This document shows positions 7,331-16,338 of a stretch of DNA of 64,000 nt, piece by piece. A program made the position numbers and the translations under genes. Location: positions 1 through 64,000 of the forward strand of contig JAFVXE010000017.1 of the NCBI GenBank assembly GCA_017501255.1, read 5' to 3'. The notes under the pieces were generated by a model. It saw only the letters and a list, made by a program, of their open reading frames with translations, made no database searches and was not told the DNA's origin. Position 1 is the first letter of the stretch. Every line of letters starts with the position of its first letter. The stretch comes from Clostridia bacterium (GTDB taxonomy: Bacteria; Bacillota; Clostridia; Christensenellales; Aristaeellaceae).

Positions 7331-9583
7331 ATGGTTGCACAGGTGGTGGTGGATGTGATCCATTCCAACGTAGCCAAGCCCTTTTCCTATCTGATTCCGG
7401 AAGGAATGCAGCCGGTGGTGGGTTCCCGGGTGAATGTGCCGCTGGGAAGGCGCACGGTGGACGGCTTCGTGGTGGGGCTCATGGAGGAATCCCAGCTGCC
7501 GCCGGAACTTCCCCCGGAGAAACTCAAGCCCATCAGCAAAATGCTGGATGAGTATCCGGCGCTGCTTCCCGCCATGCTGGATCTGGCCAAGGAGATCGCC
7601 GCCGAAACCCATTGTCCCCTGTCGGAAGCCCTGCGGCTGATGCTACCCGCCGCCATGCGCACCGGTCGTATCAAGCAGAAACAGGAAACCGTTGCAGTGC
7701 TTGCTTGCCCGGATGCGGAAGCGGAAGCCGCCAAGCTGAAACGGGCACCCAAACGGGCGATGCTGCTTCGATTGCTGGCAGATGGCCGTCCCCGGAGTAT
7801 CAGCGAGCTGAGCCAGCTGGTGCAGAATCCCCGGGAGGGTCTCAAAGCCCTGGAAGAAGCCGGTCTGGTCAAGCTGATGCAGCGGGAGGTATTCCGTTCT
7901 CCCTATGGAGAGGATGACGAAAAGCCCAGCACCCAGCCGCCTTTGACCGAGGGTCAGCAGGAAGCGCTGGACAGTATGCTGCCTGCCATGGAGGAAGGAA
8001 AAGGCGCTTTTCTGCTCCACGGTGTTACCGGCAGCGGAAAAACCGAGGTCTATCTGGCCATGGCAAGCCGTGCACTGGCCATGGGAAAGGGAGCCATCAT
8101 CCTTGTGCCGGAAATCGCTTTGACACCGCAGATGGTGCGCTGGTTCCGCAGCCGGTTTGGCCCGGCAACGGCGGTGCTTCACAGCCGCCTTTCCGATGGT
8201 CAGCGGTACGATGAATGGCGGCGCATCCGCCTGGGAGATGCCCGGATTGTGGTGGGTGCCAGAAGCGCTATTTTCGCACCGGTGGAGAATCTTGGCCTGA
8301 TCGTTATTGATGAGGAGCATGAACAGACCTACCTCAGCGACAAACATCCCCGCTACGATGCCCGCCGGGTGGCCCACAGCCGCTGCAAGCGGGAGGGGGC
8401 CACGCTGGTGCTGTCCAGCGCAACGCCCAGCATTCTGTCCTTTGCCATGGCCCGCCGGGGCGACTACACGCTGGTGGAAATGCCCAAGCGGGTGGCGGAC
8501 AGGCCTTTACCCACGGTATCCATCGTGGATATGCGCAAGGAACTGGAAGCGGGCAACCGTTCCATTTTCAGCGCTTTGCTCATTCAGAAACTCCGCGAAT
8601 GTCTGGACAGCGGGCAGCAGGCCATGCTGTTTCTCAACCGCCGGGGTTTCCATACCTTTGTCAGCTGCCGCAGCTGCGGCTATGTGGTCAAGTGCGATGC
8701 CTGCGATGTGAGCATGACCCTTCACCGCAATCCGGATCATCCCGAGATGGATGAACTGCGCTGCCACCTGTGCGGTGCTACCCGTAAGCCGCCGGAAACC
8801 TGCCCGGAATGCGACAGCAAGTACATCCGTTTCTTTGGCAGCGGTACCCAGCGTGTGGAGGAGGAAATGCACAAGCTGTTTCCTGGAGTACCCACTGTGC
8901 GCATGGATATCGACACCACCAAGGGCCGGGATGCTCACGCCAAATTGCTGGATGATTTCGGGCAGGGCCGGGCCAAGGTGCTCATTGGCACCCAGATGAT
9001 CGCCAAGGGGCTGGATTTTCCCAATGTGACGCTGGTGGGTGTGGTGGCAGCCGACATGACCCTGAATCTGCCGGATTACCGGGCCCGGGAGCGCACTTTC
9101 CAACTGTTGACGCAGGTAGCGGGCCGAGCCGGGCGGGCGCAGACCCCCGGCCAGGTGGTTGTGCAGACCTACAAGCCGGAGGATCCCTGCATCCTCACCG
9201 CTGCTGCCCAGGACTACCGTGCCTTCTTTGAAATGGAATTCTCCCGCAGGCGCACGGGTCTGTATCCGCCCTTTACCCTGCTGGCCCGTTTGCTGATGGA
9301 GAGCGAAACCGAATTGGAAGCCAAGCAGATGTGTGACCGGCTCTATGATACGGTACAGACCTATCTGCTCAGTCACCCTGCGCAAAAGAGGCGCACTTTG
9401 ATGGTGCGTGCCGATGCCGCCCCGGTGAAACGAATCCGGGGGCAATACCGTTACCATGTGCTGTTCAAGTTGTTTGATCATCCGGACGTGTCGCCGCTGC
9501 TCAGCCTCATGAGCGAGCTGACCAGCCTCAGCGATGAACACTGCCGGATTTACTGCGAGGTCAACCCCGCCACCATGATGTAA
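7331..9583 (+). CDS. priA: Primosomal replication-restart helicase PriA
   Basis: A 750-residue superfamily 2 helicase that recognises stalled replication forks and reloads the replicative helicase. The N-terminal 3'-OH-binding domain is at about 1-100 (AKPFSYLIPEG). A winged-helix segment follows, then Walker A GVTGSGKTEVYL near 230 and the DEEH box (VIDEEHEQTYLSDKHPRY). The zinc region has paired cysteines (CRSCG, CDACD, CHLCG, CPECD) between about 445 and 500, followed by helicase motifs V and VI (GRAGRAQTPGQVVVQT). All expected motifs are present. The start follows AAAGGAGGAGG. It heads the conserved priA-def-fmt-rsmB-rlmN series. Confidence 0.97.
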   Translation: MVAQVVVDVIHSNVAKPFSYLIPEGMQPVVGSRVNVPLGRRTVDGFVVGLMEESQLPPELPPEKLKPISKMLDEYPALLPAMLDLAKEIAAETHCPLSEALRLMLPAAMRTGRIKQKQETVAVLACPDAEAEAAKLKRAPKRAMLLRLLADGRPRSISELSQLVQNPREGLKALEEAGLVKLMQREVFRSPYGEDDEKPSTQPPLTEGQQEALDSMLPAMEEGKGAFLLHGVTGSGKTEVYLAMASRALAMGKGAIILVPEIALTPQMVRWFRSRFGPATAVLHSRLSDGQRYDEWRRIRLGDARIVVGARSAIFAPVENLGLIVIDEEHEQTYLSDKHPRYDARRVAHSRCKREGATLVLSSATPSILSFAMARRGDYTLVEMPKRVADRPLPTVSIVDMRKELEAGNRSIFSALLIQKLRECLDSGQQAMLFLNRRGFHTFVSCRSCGYVVKCDACDVSMTLHRNPDHPEMDELRCHLCGATRKPPETCPECDSKYIRFFGSGTQRVEEEMHKLFPGVPTVRMDIDTTKGRDAHAKLLDDFGQGRAKVLIGTQMIAKGLDFPNVTLVGVVAADMTLNLPDYRARERTFQLLTQVAGRAGRAQTPGQVVVQTYKPEDPCILTAAAQDYRAFFEMEFSRRRTGLYPPFTLLARLLMESETELEAKQMCDRLYDTVQTYLLSHPAQKRRTLMVRADAAPVKRIRGQYRYHVLFKLFDHPDVSPLLSLMSELTSLSDEHCRIYCEVNPATMM

Positions 9584-9603
9584 TGCGAAAGGAGTCATGT
9601 TCC

Positions 9604-10116
9604 ATGGCTATCAGAAAGATTGTCGAAATCGGCAGCGATAAGCTGCGCAAGGTGTGCAAACCCGTTGAAAAGTTCGATAGGCGTCTTCAGGTTCTGCTGG
9701 ATGATATGGCGGATACCATGTACAAGGCCAATGGCGTGGGTCTGGCCGGCCCTCAGGTGGGCATTCTGCGCCGGGTGGCTGTCATTGATGTGGGCGATGG
9801 CCTGTTCAAGATGGTCAATCCCGTGATCGTGGAAACGGAAGGCGAGCAGCGCGGCCCTGAGGGATGCCTCAGCGTTCCCGGCCGCAGCGGCTATGTGGTT
9901 CGTCCCAATGTGGTCACCGTCCAGTATCAGGATGAGAACGGCGAGCCTGTCACCCTGCGCACGGAAGAATTTTTTGCCCGTGCCATCTGCCACGAGCTGG
10001 ATCATCTGGACGGCGTTCTCTACATCGATAAGATGGACGAAGAAATCTTCGACGAGGACGATGAGGATGACGAGTACTACGATGAGGACGAGGAATTCGA
10101 GGAGGAAGACGAATGA
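9604..10116 (+). CDS. def: Peptide deformylase with an acidic C-terminal tail
   Basis: A 170-residue metalloenzyme that removes the formyl group from nascent proteins at the ribosome exit. Motif I is GVGLAGPQ (44-51, with Gly where Ala is usual), motif II EGCLS (86-90, metal ligand Cys88) and motif III HELDH (130-134, metal ligands His130 and His134, catalytic Glu131). The last 26 residues (145-170) carry 21 Asp or Glu residues, an unusual addition beyond the catalytic core. The start is the Met of MAIRKIVEIG: AAAGGAG lies just upstream, and an earlier in-frame ATG would place that site inside the gene. The stop overlaps the fmt start by four bases (ATGA). Confidence 0.96.
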   Translation: MAIRKIVEIGSDKLRKVCKPVEKFDRRLQVLLDDMADTMYKANGVGLAGPQVGILRRVAVIDVGDGLFKMVNPVIVETEGEQRGPEGCLSVPGRSGYVVRPNVVTVQYQDENGEPVTLRTEEFFARAICHELDHLDGVLYIDKMDEEIFDEDDEDDEYYDEDEEFEEEDE

Positions 10117-11045
10117 GGATCGTTTTCATGGGCACGCCGGATTTTGCCGTGCCCTCCCTGCGGGCGCTGGCGGAAAGCAGCCATGAGATCGTTGGCGTAT
10201 TCACCCAGCCCGACCGTCCCAAGGGACGGGGCGGTAAGGTGCAGATGAGCCCCGTGAAGGAAGTGGCGTTGGAATACGGTATTCCGGTGTTTCAGCCCCA
10301 GCGCATCCGGGTGGATGGCATCGACGATCTGAAAGCCCTTGCGCCGGATCTGTGCGTGACGGCTGCCTTTGGTCAGATTCTTTCCCAGGAAGTGCTGGAT
10401 GTGCCGAAAATGGGCACGGTCAATGTACACGCTTCCCTGATGCCCCGGCATCGTGGCGCAGGCCCCATCCAGTGGGCCATGCTCAGCGGCGATCCTGTTA
10501 CCGGCGTCACCACCATGCTGACCGATGCAGGCATTGATACCGGCGATATGCTGCTGAAAACCGAAGTGACCATTGGCGAAGAAGAAACCGCCGGCGAACT
10601 GACCGACCGCCTTGCAAACGAGGGCGCAACCCTTCTGCTGGAAACCTTGCGCCGCATGGAGGCAGGCGACTGCCCCCGGGAGAAGCAGGATGAAGCGCTG
10701 GCGACCTACGATCCCAAAGTGACCAAGGAACTGGGAAAGCTGGATTTTGCCGAAACCACCCGCCAGTGCCTGCTCCGGGTTCGTGCCATGAGCCCGTGGC
10801 CCTGCGCCTATGCGGAAGTACAGAACGGTGTGCTGAAGGTATGGCGTGCCAAGGCTGCCCAGGGCCAAGGAACGCCCGGTCAGGTACTCCGTGCGGACAA
10901 GGGCGGTCTGGTGATTGCCACGGGCGATGGCGCGATGGAACTGTGTGAAATTCAGGCCCCCAATGCCAAGCGCATGGAGGCCAAGGCCTATCTGCTGGGT
11001 CATCCTATTTCTACCGGCATTTTGCTTAGCGAGGTAACCTTATGA
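10113..11045 (+). CDS. fmt: Methionyl-tRNA formyltransferase
   Basis: A 310-residue enzyme that formylates initiator Met-tRNA with 10-formyl-THF. The N-terminal formyltransferase fold begins FMGTPDFAVPSL. The catalytic segment NVHASLMPRHRGAGPIQWAM carries the Asn and His of the family, followed by Asp in GIDTGDMLL. The C-terminal OB-like tRNA-binding domain starts near residue 205. Length is normal. It overlaps def upstream and rsmB downstream by ATGA, so translation of the three is coupled and formylation and deformylation are encoded side by side. Confidence 0.97.
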   Translation: MRIVFMGTPDFAVPSLRALAESSHEIVGVFTQPDRPKGRGGKVQMSPVKEVALEYGIPVFQPQRIRVDGIDDLKALAPDLCVTAAFGQILSQEVLDVPKMGTVNVHASLMPRHRGAGPIQWAMLSGDPVTGVTTMLTDAGIDTGDMLLKTEVTIGEEETAGELTDRLANEGATLLLETLRRMEAGDCPREKQDEALATYDPKVTKELGKLDFAETTRQCLLRVRAMSPWPCAYAEVQNGVLKVWRAKAAQGQGTPGQVLRADKGGLVIATGDGAMELCEIQAPNAKRMEAKAYLLGHPISTGILLSEVTL

Positions 11046-12622
11046 CGGAACAAAAGAAGCCAACTTTCCGCCGGGATGGCGAACGGAAGGAAACACCCCC
11101 CCGCAAGGAAGGTTTTCAGAAGCGTGAGGGACAGCGTGCCAGTTTCCAGCGCACCAGCGAACGCCGTGCCAACGGCGGCTTTCCCCGCAGCAATGATTCC
11201 CGCAATGGCGGCAGGCCTCGCTATGGCAATCGCCCTGCCGGAAACCGTTCTGCGAATCGCATGGATGCGGACAACACACCCAATACCACCCCGGCCCGCC
11301 GTCTGGCGCTGGAAGTGCTCAGCGATGTGCACCAGAACGGTGCTTTTGCCAATCTGAGCCTGAATGAAAAGTTGCAGGCAGCCCGCCAGCTGAAGCCGGA
11401 GGATCGCCGTCTGGTGACCAATCTGGTCTATGGCGTTCTGGAAAATCAGATTCGTATTGATCATGCCCTGAAGGGGTTTCTGGCTCATCAGGTGAAGGAA
11501 CCCGCTCAGCTGGACATTTTGCGCATGGGTGCCTATCAGATTCTGTTCCTGGATCGTGTGCCGGACAGCGCTGCTGTCAACGAAGCCGTCAAACTGACCC
11601 GTGCCATGGGAATGGACAGCTCCACCGGCTTTGTGAATGCGGTGCTGCGCAATCTGTCCCGCCAGAAGGACGAGCTTTCCTGGCCTGCAAAGGAAGAAGA
11701 CCTGCGTACCTACCTCCATGTGATGACCTCCACGCCCCTGTGGCTGGTGGATCGTCTCATTGCCGACTATGGCGCAGAGGAAGCGGCGAAGATCCTTTCC
11801 TATCGAAATGCGGCTCCCTGCGTCACTGTTCGTCCCAATCTGCATACCTCCAGCGACGAGGAACTGATCCGTTCACTGGATGCCAAGGGAATCAAGTGGA
11901 GCCGTGGCGTTGCGCCCCATGCTTTCCTGCTGGAAGGCATCAGCGAACTGACCTATGATCAAGACTACCGAAGCGGCAAGTATTCCGTGCAGGGACAGAG
12001 CTCCATGCTGGCGGCTGAAGCCATTCAGGCCAAGCCCGGTATGCGCATTCTGGATGCCTGCGCCGCCCCCGGCGGCAAATCCGCTTATCTGTGCGAAACC
12101 ATGCAGCTGACCGGCCGAGTATTTGCCTGGGAACTGCATGAAAAGCGGGCCATGCTGCTGGATGCGGTCAAGCGCCGTCTGCGGCTGGAAAACCTGCGGG
12201 TCGCTGTCCGGGATGCCACTCAGCCCATGCAGGACTGGGAAAGCACGCTGGATGCGGTTCTTTTGGACGCCCCCTGCAGCGGCACCGGCGTCATTACCGA
12301 CAAGCCGGATATCAAGCAGCGTTTGCAGGCGGAGGATATTCCCGCCATCGTGGAAACCCAGAAGCAGCTTTTGGATACCCTTTGCACCTATGTGAAGGTA
12401 GGAGGCACGCTGGTGTACTCCACCTGTTCCATCCTGCCGGAAGAAAACAGCAAGCAGATCGAAGCATTTTTGCAGCGCCACCCCAATTTTACGCTGGAAA
12501 CCCTGCCTACCAGCTTCCCTCAGAATCTGCGTCAGCAGCAGGGCAAACATGGTTTGCAGTTGCAGGCTTACCGGGATGGGGTAGAGGGCTTCTTCATTGC
12601 CCGTCTGCGGAGGATGCGCTGA
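11042..12622 (+). CDS. rsmB: 16S rRNA m5C967 methyltransferase RsmB with basic N-terminal extension
   Basis: A 526-residue protein. A NusB-like RNA-binding domain (about 80-215) is followed by a Rossmann methyltransferase domain with LDACAAPGGKSAYLCETM for SAM and the two cysteine motifs DAPCSGTG and STCSILPEEN of the RsmB/NSUN class. The first 75 or so residues are an added low-complexity stretch rich in Arg, Lys, Gly and Asn, likely disordered and RNA-binding. Typical RsmB proteins are about 430-450 residues, so the extra length is mostly this tail. It starts inside the fmt stop codon. rlmN follows after one base. Confidence 0.95.
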   Translation: MTEQKKPTFRRDGERKETPPRKEGFQKREGQRASFQRTSERRANGGFPRSNDSRNGGRPRYGNRPAGNRSANRMDADNTPNTTPARRLALEVLSDVHQNGAFANLSLNEKLQAARQLKPEDRRLVTNLVYGVLENQIRIDHALKGFLAHQVKEPAQLDILRMGAYQILFLDRVPDSAAVNEAVKLTRAMGMDSSTGFVNAVLRNLSRQKDELSWPAKEEDLRTYLHVMTSTPLWLVDRLIADYGAEEAAKILSYRNAAPCVTVRPNLHTSSDEELIRSLDAKGIKWSRGVAPHAFLLEGISELTYDQDYRSGKYSVQGQSSMLAAEAIQAKPGMRILDACAAPGGKSAYLCETMQLTGRVFAWELHEKRAMLLDAVKRRLRLENLRVAVRDATQPMQDWESTLDAVLLDAPCSGTGVITDKPDIKQRLQAEDIPAIVETQKQLLDTLCTYVKVGGTLVYSTCSILPEENSKQIEAFLQRHPNFTLETLPTSFPQNLRQQQGKHGLQLQAYRDGVEGFFIARLRRMR

Positions 12623-12623
12623 T

Positions 12624-13667
12624 ATGAGCGACAAGCAAGTTTTGCTGGGCATGAGCCTTGAGGACATCAAGGAAGTGCTCAAAAACATGGGGCAGCCCGC
12701 TTTCCGGGCAGCGCAGGTGCAGGCCTGGCTTACCAAAGGCACACCCTTTGAGGAAATGTCCAACCTGCCCAAAGCCTTGCGGGAACAGCTCCGGGAAGGC
12801 TATGTGGATCTGCCCATGAGCATCCACCAATCCTTCCCTTCCCGGAAGGATGACACCGTCAAATTCCTGTTTTCCTGTCTGGATGGCAACATCATCGAAG
12901 GTGTGCTGATGCACTACCATTATGGTTATTCCCTGTGCATTTCCACCCAGATTGGCTGCAAAATGGGCTGTGCCTTCTGTGCCAGCACCCTCAATGGCTG
13001 CGTCCGCAACCTGACGGCAGCGGAGATGCTTTCGCAGGTGCTGCTGGCCAACCGGTTTCTGGGCGAGCGGGGCCATGTGGGCCATATCGTGCTGATGGGC
13101 AGCGGCGAACCGCTGGATAACTACGATCATGTGGTTTCCTTCCTGAAGCTGGTCAACGCAGAGGATGGTCTCAACATCAGCCTGCGCAACATTTCGCTGA
13201 GCACCTGCGGACTGGTGCCGCAGATTGAGCGCTTTGCCGCCGAGGGCCTGCCCGTTACCCTGAGCATCTCCCTGCACGCCCCCAACGATGCCATCCGCAA
13301 GCAAATCATGCCCGTGGCTAATACCTGGCCCATCCATGAGCTGATGGATACCGTCCGGGCGTATGTGCGCAAAACAGGCCGCCGGGTAGTGTTTGAGTAT
13401 GCCTTGATCGATCAGCTCAACAGCCGCCCGGAGCACGCCCGCGATCTGGCTTCTCTGGTGGGCGGTATGCAATGCCATGTGAACCTGATTCCCCTCAATT
13501 ATGTGGATGAGCGCCACTTGCGCCCTGCCACCCCGGAAGCGGTGCAGCTGTTCCTGAAAACCTTGGAAGAACGCCGCATTTCCGCTACCATCCGCCGGGA
13601 AATGGGATCCGATATCGGCGGCGCCTGTGGCCAGCTTCGGCGCAGCGTTCTGGAGGGCAAGGCTTAG
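12624..13667 (+). CDS. rlmN: Dual-specificity RNA methyltransferase RlmN
   Basis: A 347-residue radical-SAM enzyme that makes m2A2503 in 23S rRNA and m2A37 in some tRNAs. The iron-sulfur cluster ligands are Cys112, Cys116 and Cys119 (CKMGCAFC). MGSGEPLDNYD matches the SAM-binding GEP motif. Near the C-terminus GGACGQLR carries the cysteine that forms the methyl-shuttle intermediate with the other conserved cysteine. The start is taken at MSDKQVLLGM, with GGAGG nine bases upstream inside rsmB. m2A2503 modification affects peptide-arrest sensing and some antibiotics, which may matter for the leader at 4159-4371. Confidence 0.96.
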   Translation: MSDKQVLLGMSLEDIKEVLKNMGQPAFRAAQVQAWLTKGTPFEEMSNLPKALREQLREGYVDLPMSIHQSFPSRKDDTVKFLFSCLDGNIIEGVLMHYHYGYSLCISTQIGCKMGCAFCASTLNGCVRNLTAAEMLSQVLLANRFLGERGHVGHIVLMGSGEPLDNYDHVVSFLKLVNAEDGLNISLRNISLSTCGLVPQIERFAAEGLPVTLSISLHAPNDAIRKQIMPVANTWPIHELMDTVRAYVRKTGRRVVFEYALIDQLNSRPEHARDLASLVGGMQCHVNLIPLNYVDERHLRPATPEAVQLFLKTLEERRISATIRREMGSDIGGACGQLRRSVLEGKA

Positions 13668-13740
13668 AAGGCTTGCATTTCCTCTGTAAAATTGTTACCA
13701 TTACTCTATCACCGCCACAGCGGTCAAAGGAGCGAGCAGT

Positions 13741-14451
13741 ATGCGTGTATGTCATCGCACTCATCAGGGTCTGGTACGGGCGACCAATCAGGATAACTGG
13801 TTGGCAGAGTCCGCTCTGTATGGCGTAGCGGACGGTATGGGCGGCCATCGGGGCGGCGAAACGGCCAGCAGGGTGGCTTTGCAGGTGTTCCGCAATGCCA
13901 TCGGTCAGAAGAAACCGGATGCAGACGCTCTGCGCATGGCGGTGGAAGCTGCCAACCGGCGTGTATTCGATATGGCTTCTCATGACGAAACCCTGAAAGG
14001 CATGGGCACCACCATGAGCATGATCTGGGCGGATGAAAAACGCCTGTTGATCGCCCATGTGGGGGACAGCCGTATCTATCGCCTGCGGGATGGCAAGCTG
14101 CATCAGGTGACCGATGACCACAGTTTTGTGGCGGAGCTTGTTCGCAATAACATCATCACGCCTGAAATGGCCAAGACTCACCCAAATCGCAATATCATCA
14201 CCCGGGCGGTGGGCGTGGATCCCTTTGTGGAAGTGGATATTCTGGAAGAAGAACTGCTTCCCGGCGATCAGTGGCTGATTTGCTCCGATGGTCTCCATGG
14301 CATGGTGGAGGATTCCGAAATGGAGCAGATTCTCACCGAGATGGAACTGGAGGATGCAGCCGAACGCCTGATGAGCCGGGCTTTGGAAAACGGCGGCGTG
14401 GATAATGTGACCTTTGTACTGCTCAGCAATACGGAGGTGACCGCCGAATGA
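13741..14451 (+). CDS. PP2C-family serine/threonine phosphatase (Stp/PrpC)
   Basis: A 236-residue metal-dependent phosphatase. The PP2C metal-binding motifs are visible in order: RATNQDNW, VADGMGGHRGGE, HVGDSRIYRLRDG, ICSDGLHGM and GGVDNVTFVLL. It reverses phosphorylation by the kinase encoded next, which it overlaps by four bases, the usual arrangement in Firmicutes. The start follows AAAGGAGCG. A gap of 73 bases separates it from rlmN; I see no clear promoter or terminator in it. Confidence 0.95.
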   Translation: MRVCHRTHQGLVRATNQDNWLAESALYGVADGMGGHRGGETASRVALQVFRNAIGQKKPDADALRMAVEAANRRVFDMASHDETLKGMGTTMSMIWADEKRLLIAHVGDSRIYRLRDGKLHQVTDDHSFVAELVRNNIITPEMAKTHPNRNIITRAVGVDPFVEVDILEEELLPGDQWLICSDGLHGMVEDSEMEQILTEMELEDAAERLMSRALENGGVDNVTFVLLSNTEVTAE

Positions 14452-16325
14452 TGAAAGGAATGGTGTTCGCCGAGCGCTACCAACTGGAGGAATTCATTGG
14501 TCAGGGCGGTATGTCGCTGGTCTACCGTGCGGTGGATATCCGCACCGGACACAGTGTGGCTGTGAAAATCCTCAAGAGCGAGTACAACGGCGATAAAGAG
14601 TTTCTGGAACGCTTCCAGCGGGAAGCGCAGGCTGCCAGCCTGATGAGCCACCATAACATCGTCAATCTGCTGGATGTGGGCATGGAAGGCGAATTCCGCT
14701 ATCTGGTGCTGGAATACGTCAGCGGCAATACCCTCAAGGATATTATCCGCCAGCGGGGACGCCTCAACGCCGCCACCGCCATCCAGATCACCGTGCGTAT
14801 TCTCAGCGCCTTGCAGCACGCCCACGATAACGGCATTATTCACCGGGATATCAAACCCCAGAACGTACTTGTGCATTCCGACGGCCATGTGAAGGTAGCG
14901 GACTTCGGCATTGCCCGCATGACCAACGCCTTTACCATTTCCAAGGGCGATACCGTGGTGGGTTCCGTGCATTATTCTTCGCCGGAACAAGCTACCGGCA
15001 GCGTGGTGGAAGCCACCAGCGACCTGTATTCCACCGGCGTAGTGCTCTATGAGATGCTCACCGGCCGTGTGCCTTTTGTGGGTGATACCCCGGTGGCGGT
15101 TGCCATGCAGCATATCAACGAAGCCCCGCCGCCTGTTACCGATCTGGCACCCGAAACGCCGCCTGCGGTGATCGCTGTGCTGATGAAAGCCATGGCTAAA
15201 TCACCGGCCGACCGTTACCAGAGCGCCCGTGAAATGGCCGATGCACTGCTGAAAGCCAAGGACGGCATTGTGGATCCATCGGCCGCCAATATCGCTGCGC
15301 AGGCCTATGTTGCCCCCAAGCCCATTCTGGTGCCCAATCCTCCCAAGCAGAAGCGGCAGCAGGCTCCTGTGAAAACCAAGAAGCGCATGAGCCGAAAGCA
15401 GCGGCAGACCATGATCACCACAGTGGTGACCACGGCATTGATTTTGGCATTCCTGGTTTTGGGAGCAATCAATGTATATCGCAATGTGCTCAACAGTACC
15501 GATTCCCCGGATGTGCTGGGCCTTACGCAGGATGAAGCCATCGCTTATGCCAAACGCAACGGCCTCAACTGGAAAGTGAAGGAAGAAAGTCACTCAACCA
15601 TTGCTGCCGGAATTGTTCTGGAACAGATTCCGGAACCGGGCACAGAGATGCAAAAGGGCGACAGTCTGCTCATCACAGTCAGCACCGGCCCCCAGAGCAA
15701 TGTAATGCCCAGTATGGTGGGCTTTACCTATGAGGAGGCCACTGAAACCCTGACGGAACTTGGCTTCACCGTGGTCATCATCCGCACAACCTCCAGCGAA
15801 GCGCCCGGCAAAGTACTGGCCCAGAATCCGGAAGCTGGCGGCAGTTATGCAGTAGGCCAGAGCGTGGAGCTGACCATTTCCGGCGGCAGCACGGTGGTAC
15901 CGGATGTCTCCGGGAAAACCCCGGAAGAAGCCGCTGCATTGCTTGAGCAATACAGCCTGACCATGGCAACGCCCCATTACCGGGAAGTGCTGGATGCTTC
16001 TCAGGTGGGCAAGGTAATGGCTCAGGATCCCATCGCCGGTACGCTGGTGGTGGCGGATGCGCCCGTCACTCTGACCATCGCCAAGGCGGCCAAGCCCTAC
16101 AAAGGCGAAGTGTTTGTTGAAATGCCCGCCTCCGACCGGGAGCGGGAACTGCTGGTGGTGCTGGTGGAAGCAAGCGGCGAAGTGGAACAGTACCGTTCCA
16201 AATACAACGCCGGTCAGAGCAGCTCCATGATCATCCCTGTTTCATCCGATTACAGCGGCGTGTTGATGTGCCGCATCTATCTGGATGGTATTCTGTATAC
16301 CGAAATCGAAGCAACCTTGCAGTAG
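14448..16325 (+). CDS. prkC: PASTA-domain serine/threonine kinase (PrkC/Stk)
   Basis: A 625-residue transmembrane kinase. The Hanks kinase domain spans about 12-275: glycine loop IGQGGMS, Lys40 in AVKIL, catalytic HRDIKPQN with Asp134, and DFG at 152-154. A basic proline-rich juxtamembrane stretch leads to one membrane helix at about 321-345. Outside are three PASTA repeats (about 352-556) that bind peptidoglycan fragments or lipid II in characterised homologues, then a short extra C-terminal domain. It probably senses cell-wall state and phosphorylates cytosolic targets, with the phosphatase upstream as its partner. GGAGGTGA lies eight bases before the first ATG. Confidence 0.96.
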   Translation: MMKGMVFAERYQLEEFIGQGGMSLVYRAVDIRTGHSVAVKILKSEYNGDKEFLERFQREAQAASLMSHHNIVNLLDVGMEGEFRYLVLEYVSGNTLKDIIRQRGRLNAATAIQITVRILSALQHAHDNGIIHRDIKPQNVLVHSDGHVKVADFGIARMTNAFTISKGDTVVGSVHYSSPEQATGSVVEATSDLYSTGVVLYEMLTGRVPFVGDTPVAVAMQHINEAPPPVTDLAPETPPAVIAVLMKAMAKSPADRYQSAREMADALLKAKDGIVDPSAANIAAQAYVAPKPILVPNPPKQKRQQAPVKTKKRMSRKQRQTMITTVVTTALILAFLVLGAINVYRNVLNSTDSPDVLGLTQDEAIAYAKRNGLNWKVKEESHSTIAAGIVLEQIPEPGTEMQKGDSLLITVSTGPQSNVMPSMVGFTYEEATETLTELGFTVVIIRTTSSEAPGKVLAQNPEAGGSYAVGQSVELTISGGSTVVPDVSGKTPEEAAALLEQYSLTMATPHYREVLDASQVGKVMAQDPIAGTLVVADAPVTLTIAKAAKPYKGEVFVEMPASDRERELLVVLVEASGEVEQYRSKYNAGQSSSMIIPVSSDYSGVLMCRIYLDGILYTEIEATLQ

Positions 16326-16338
16326 GAGGGAATATCCT

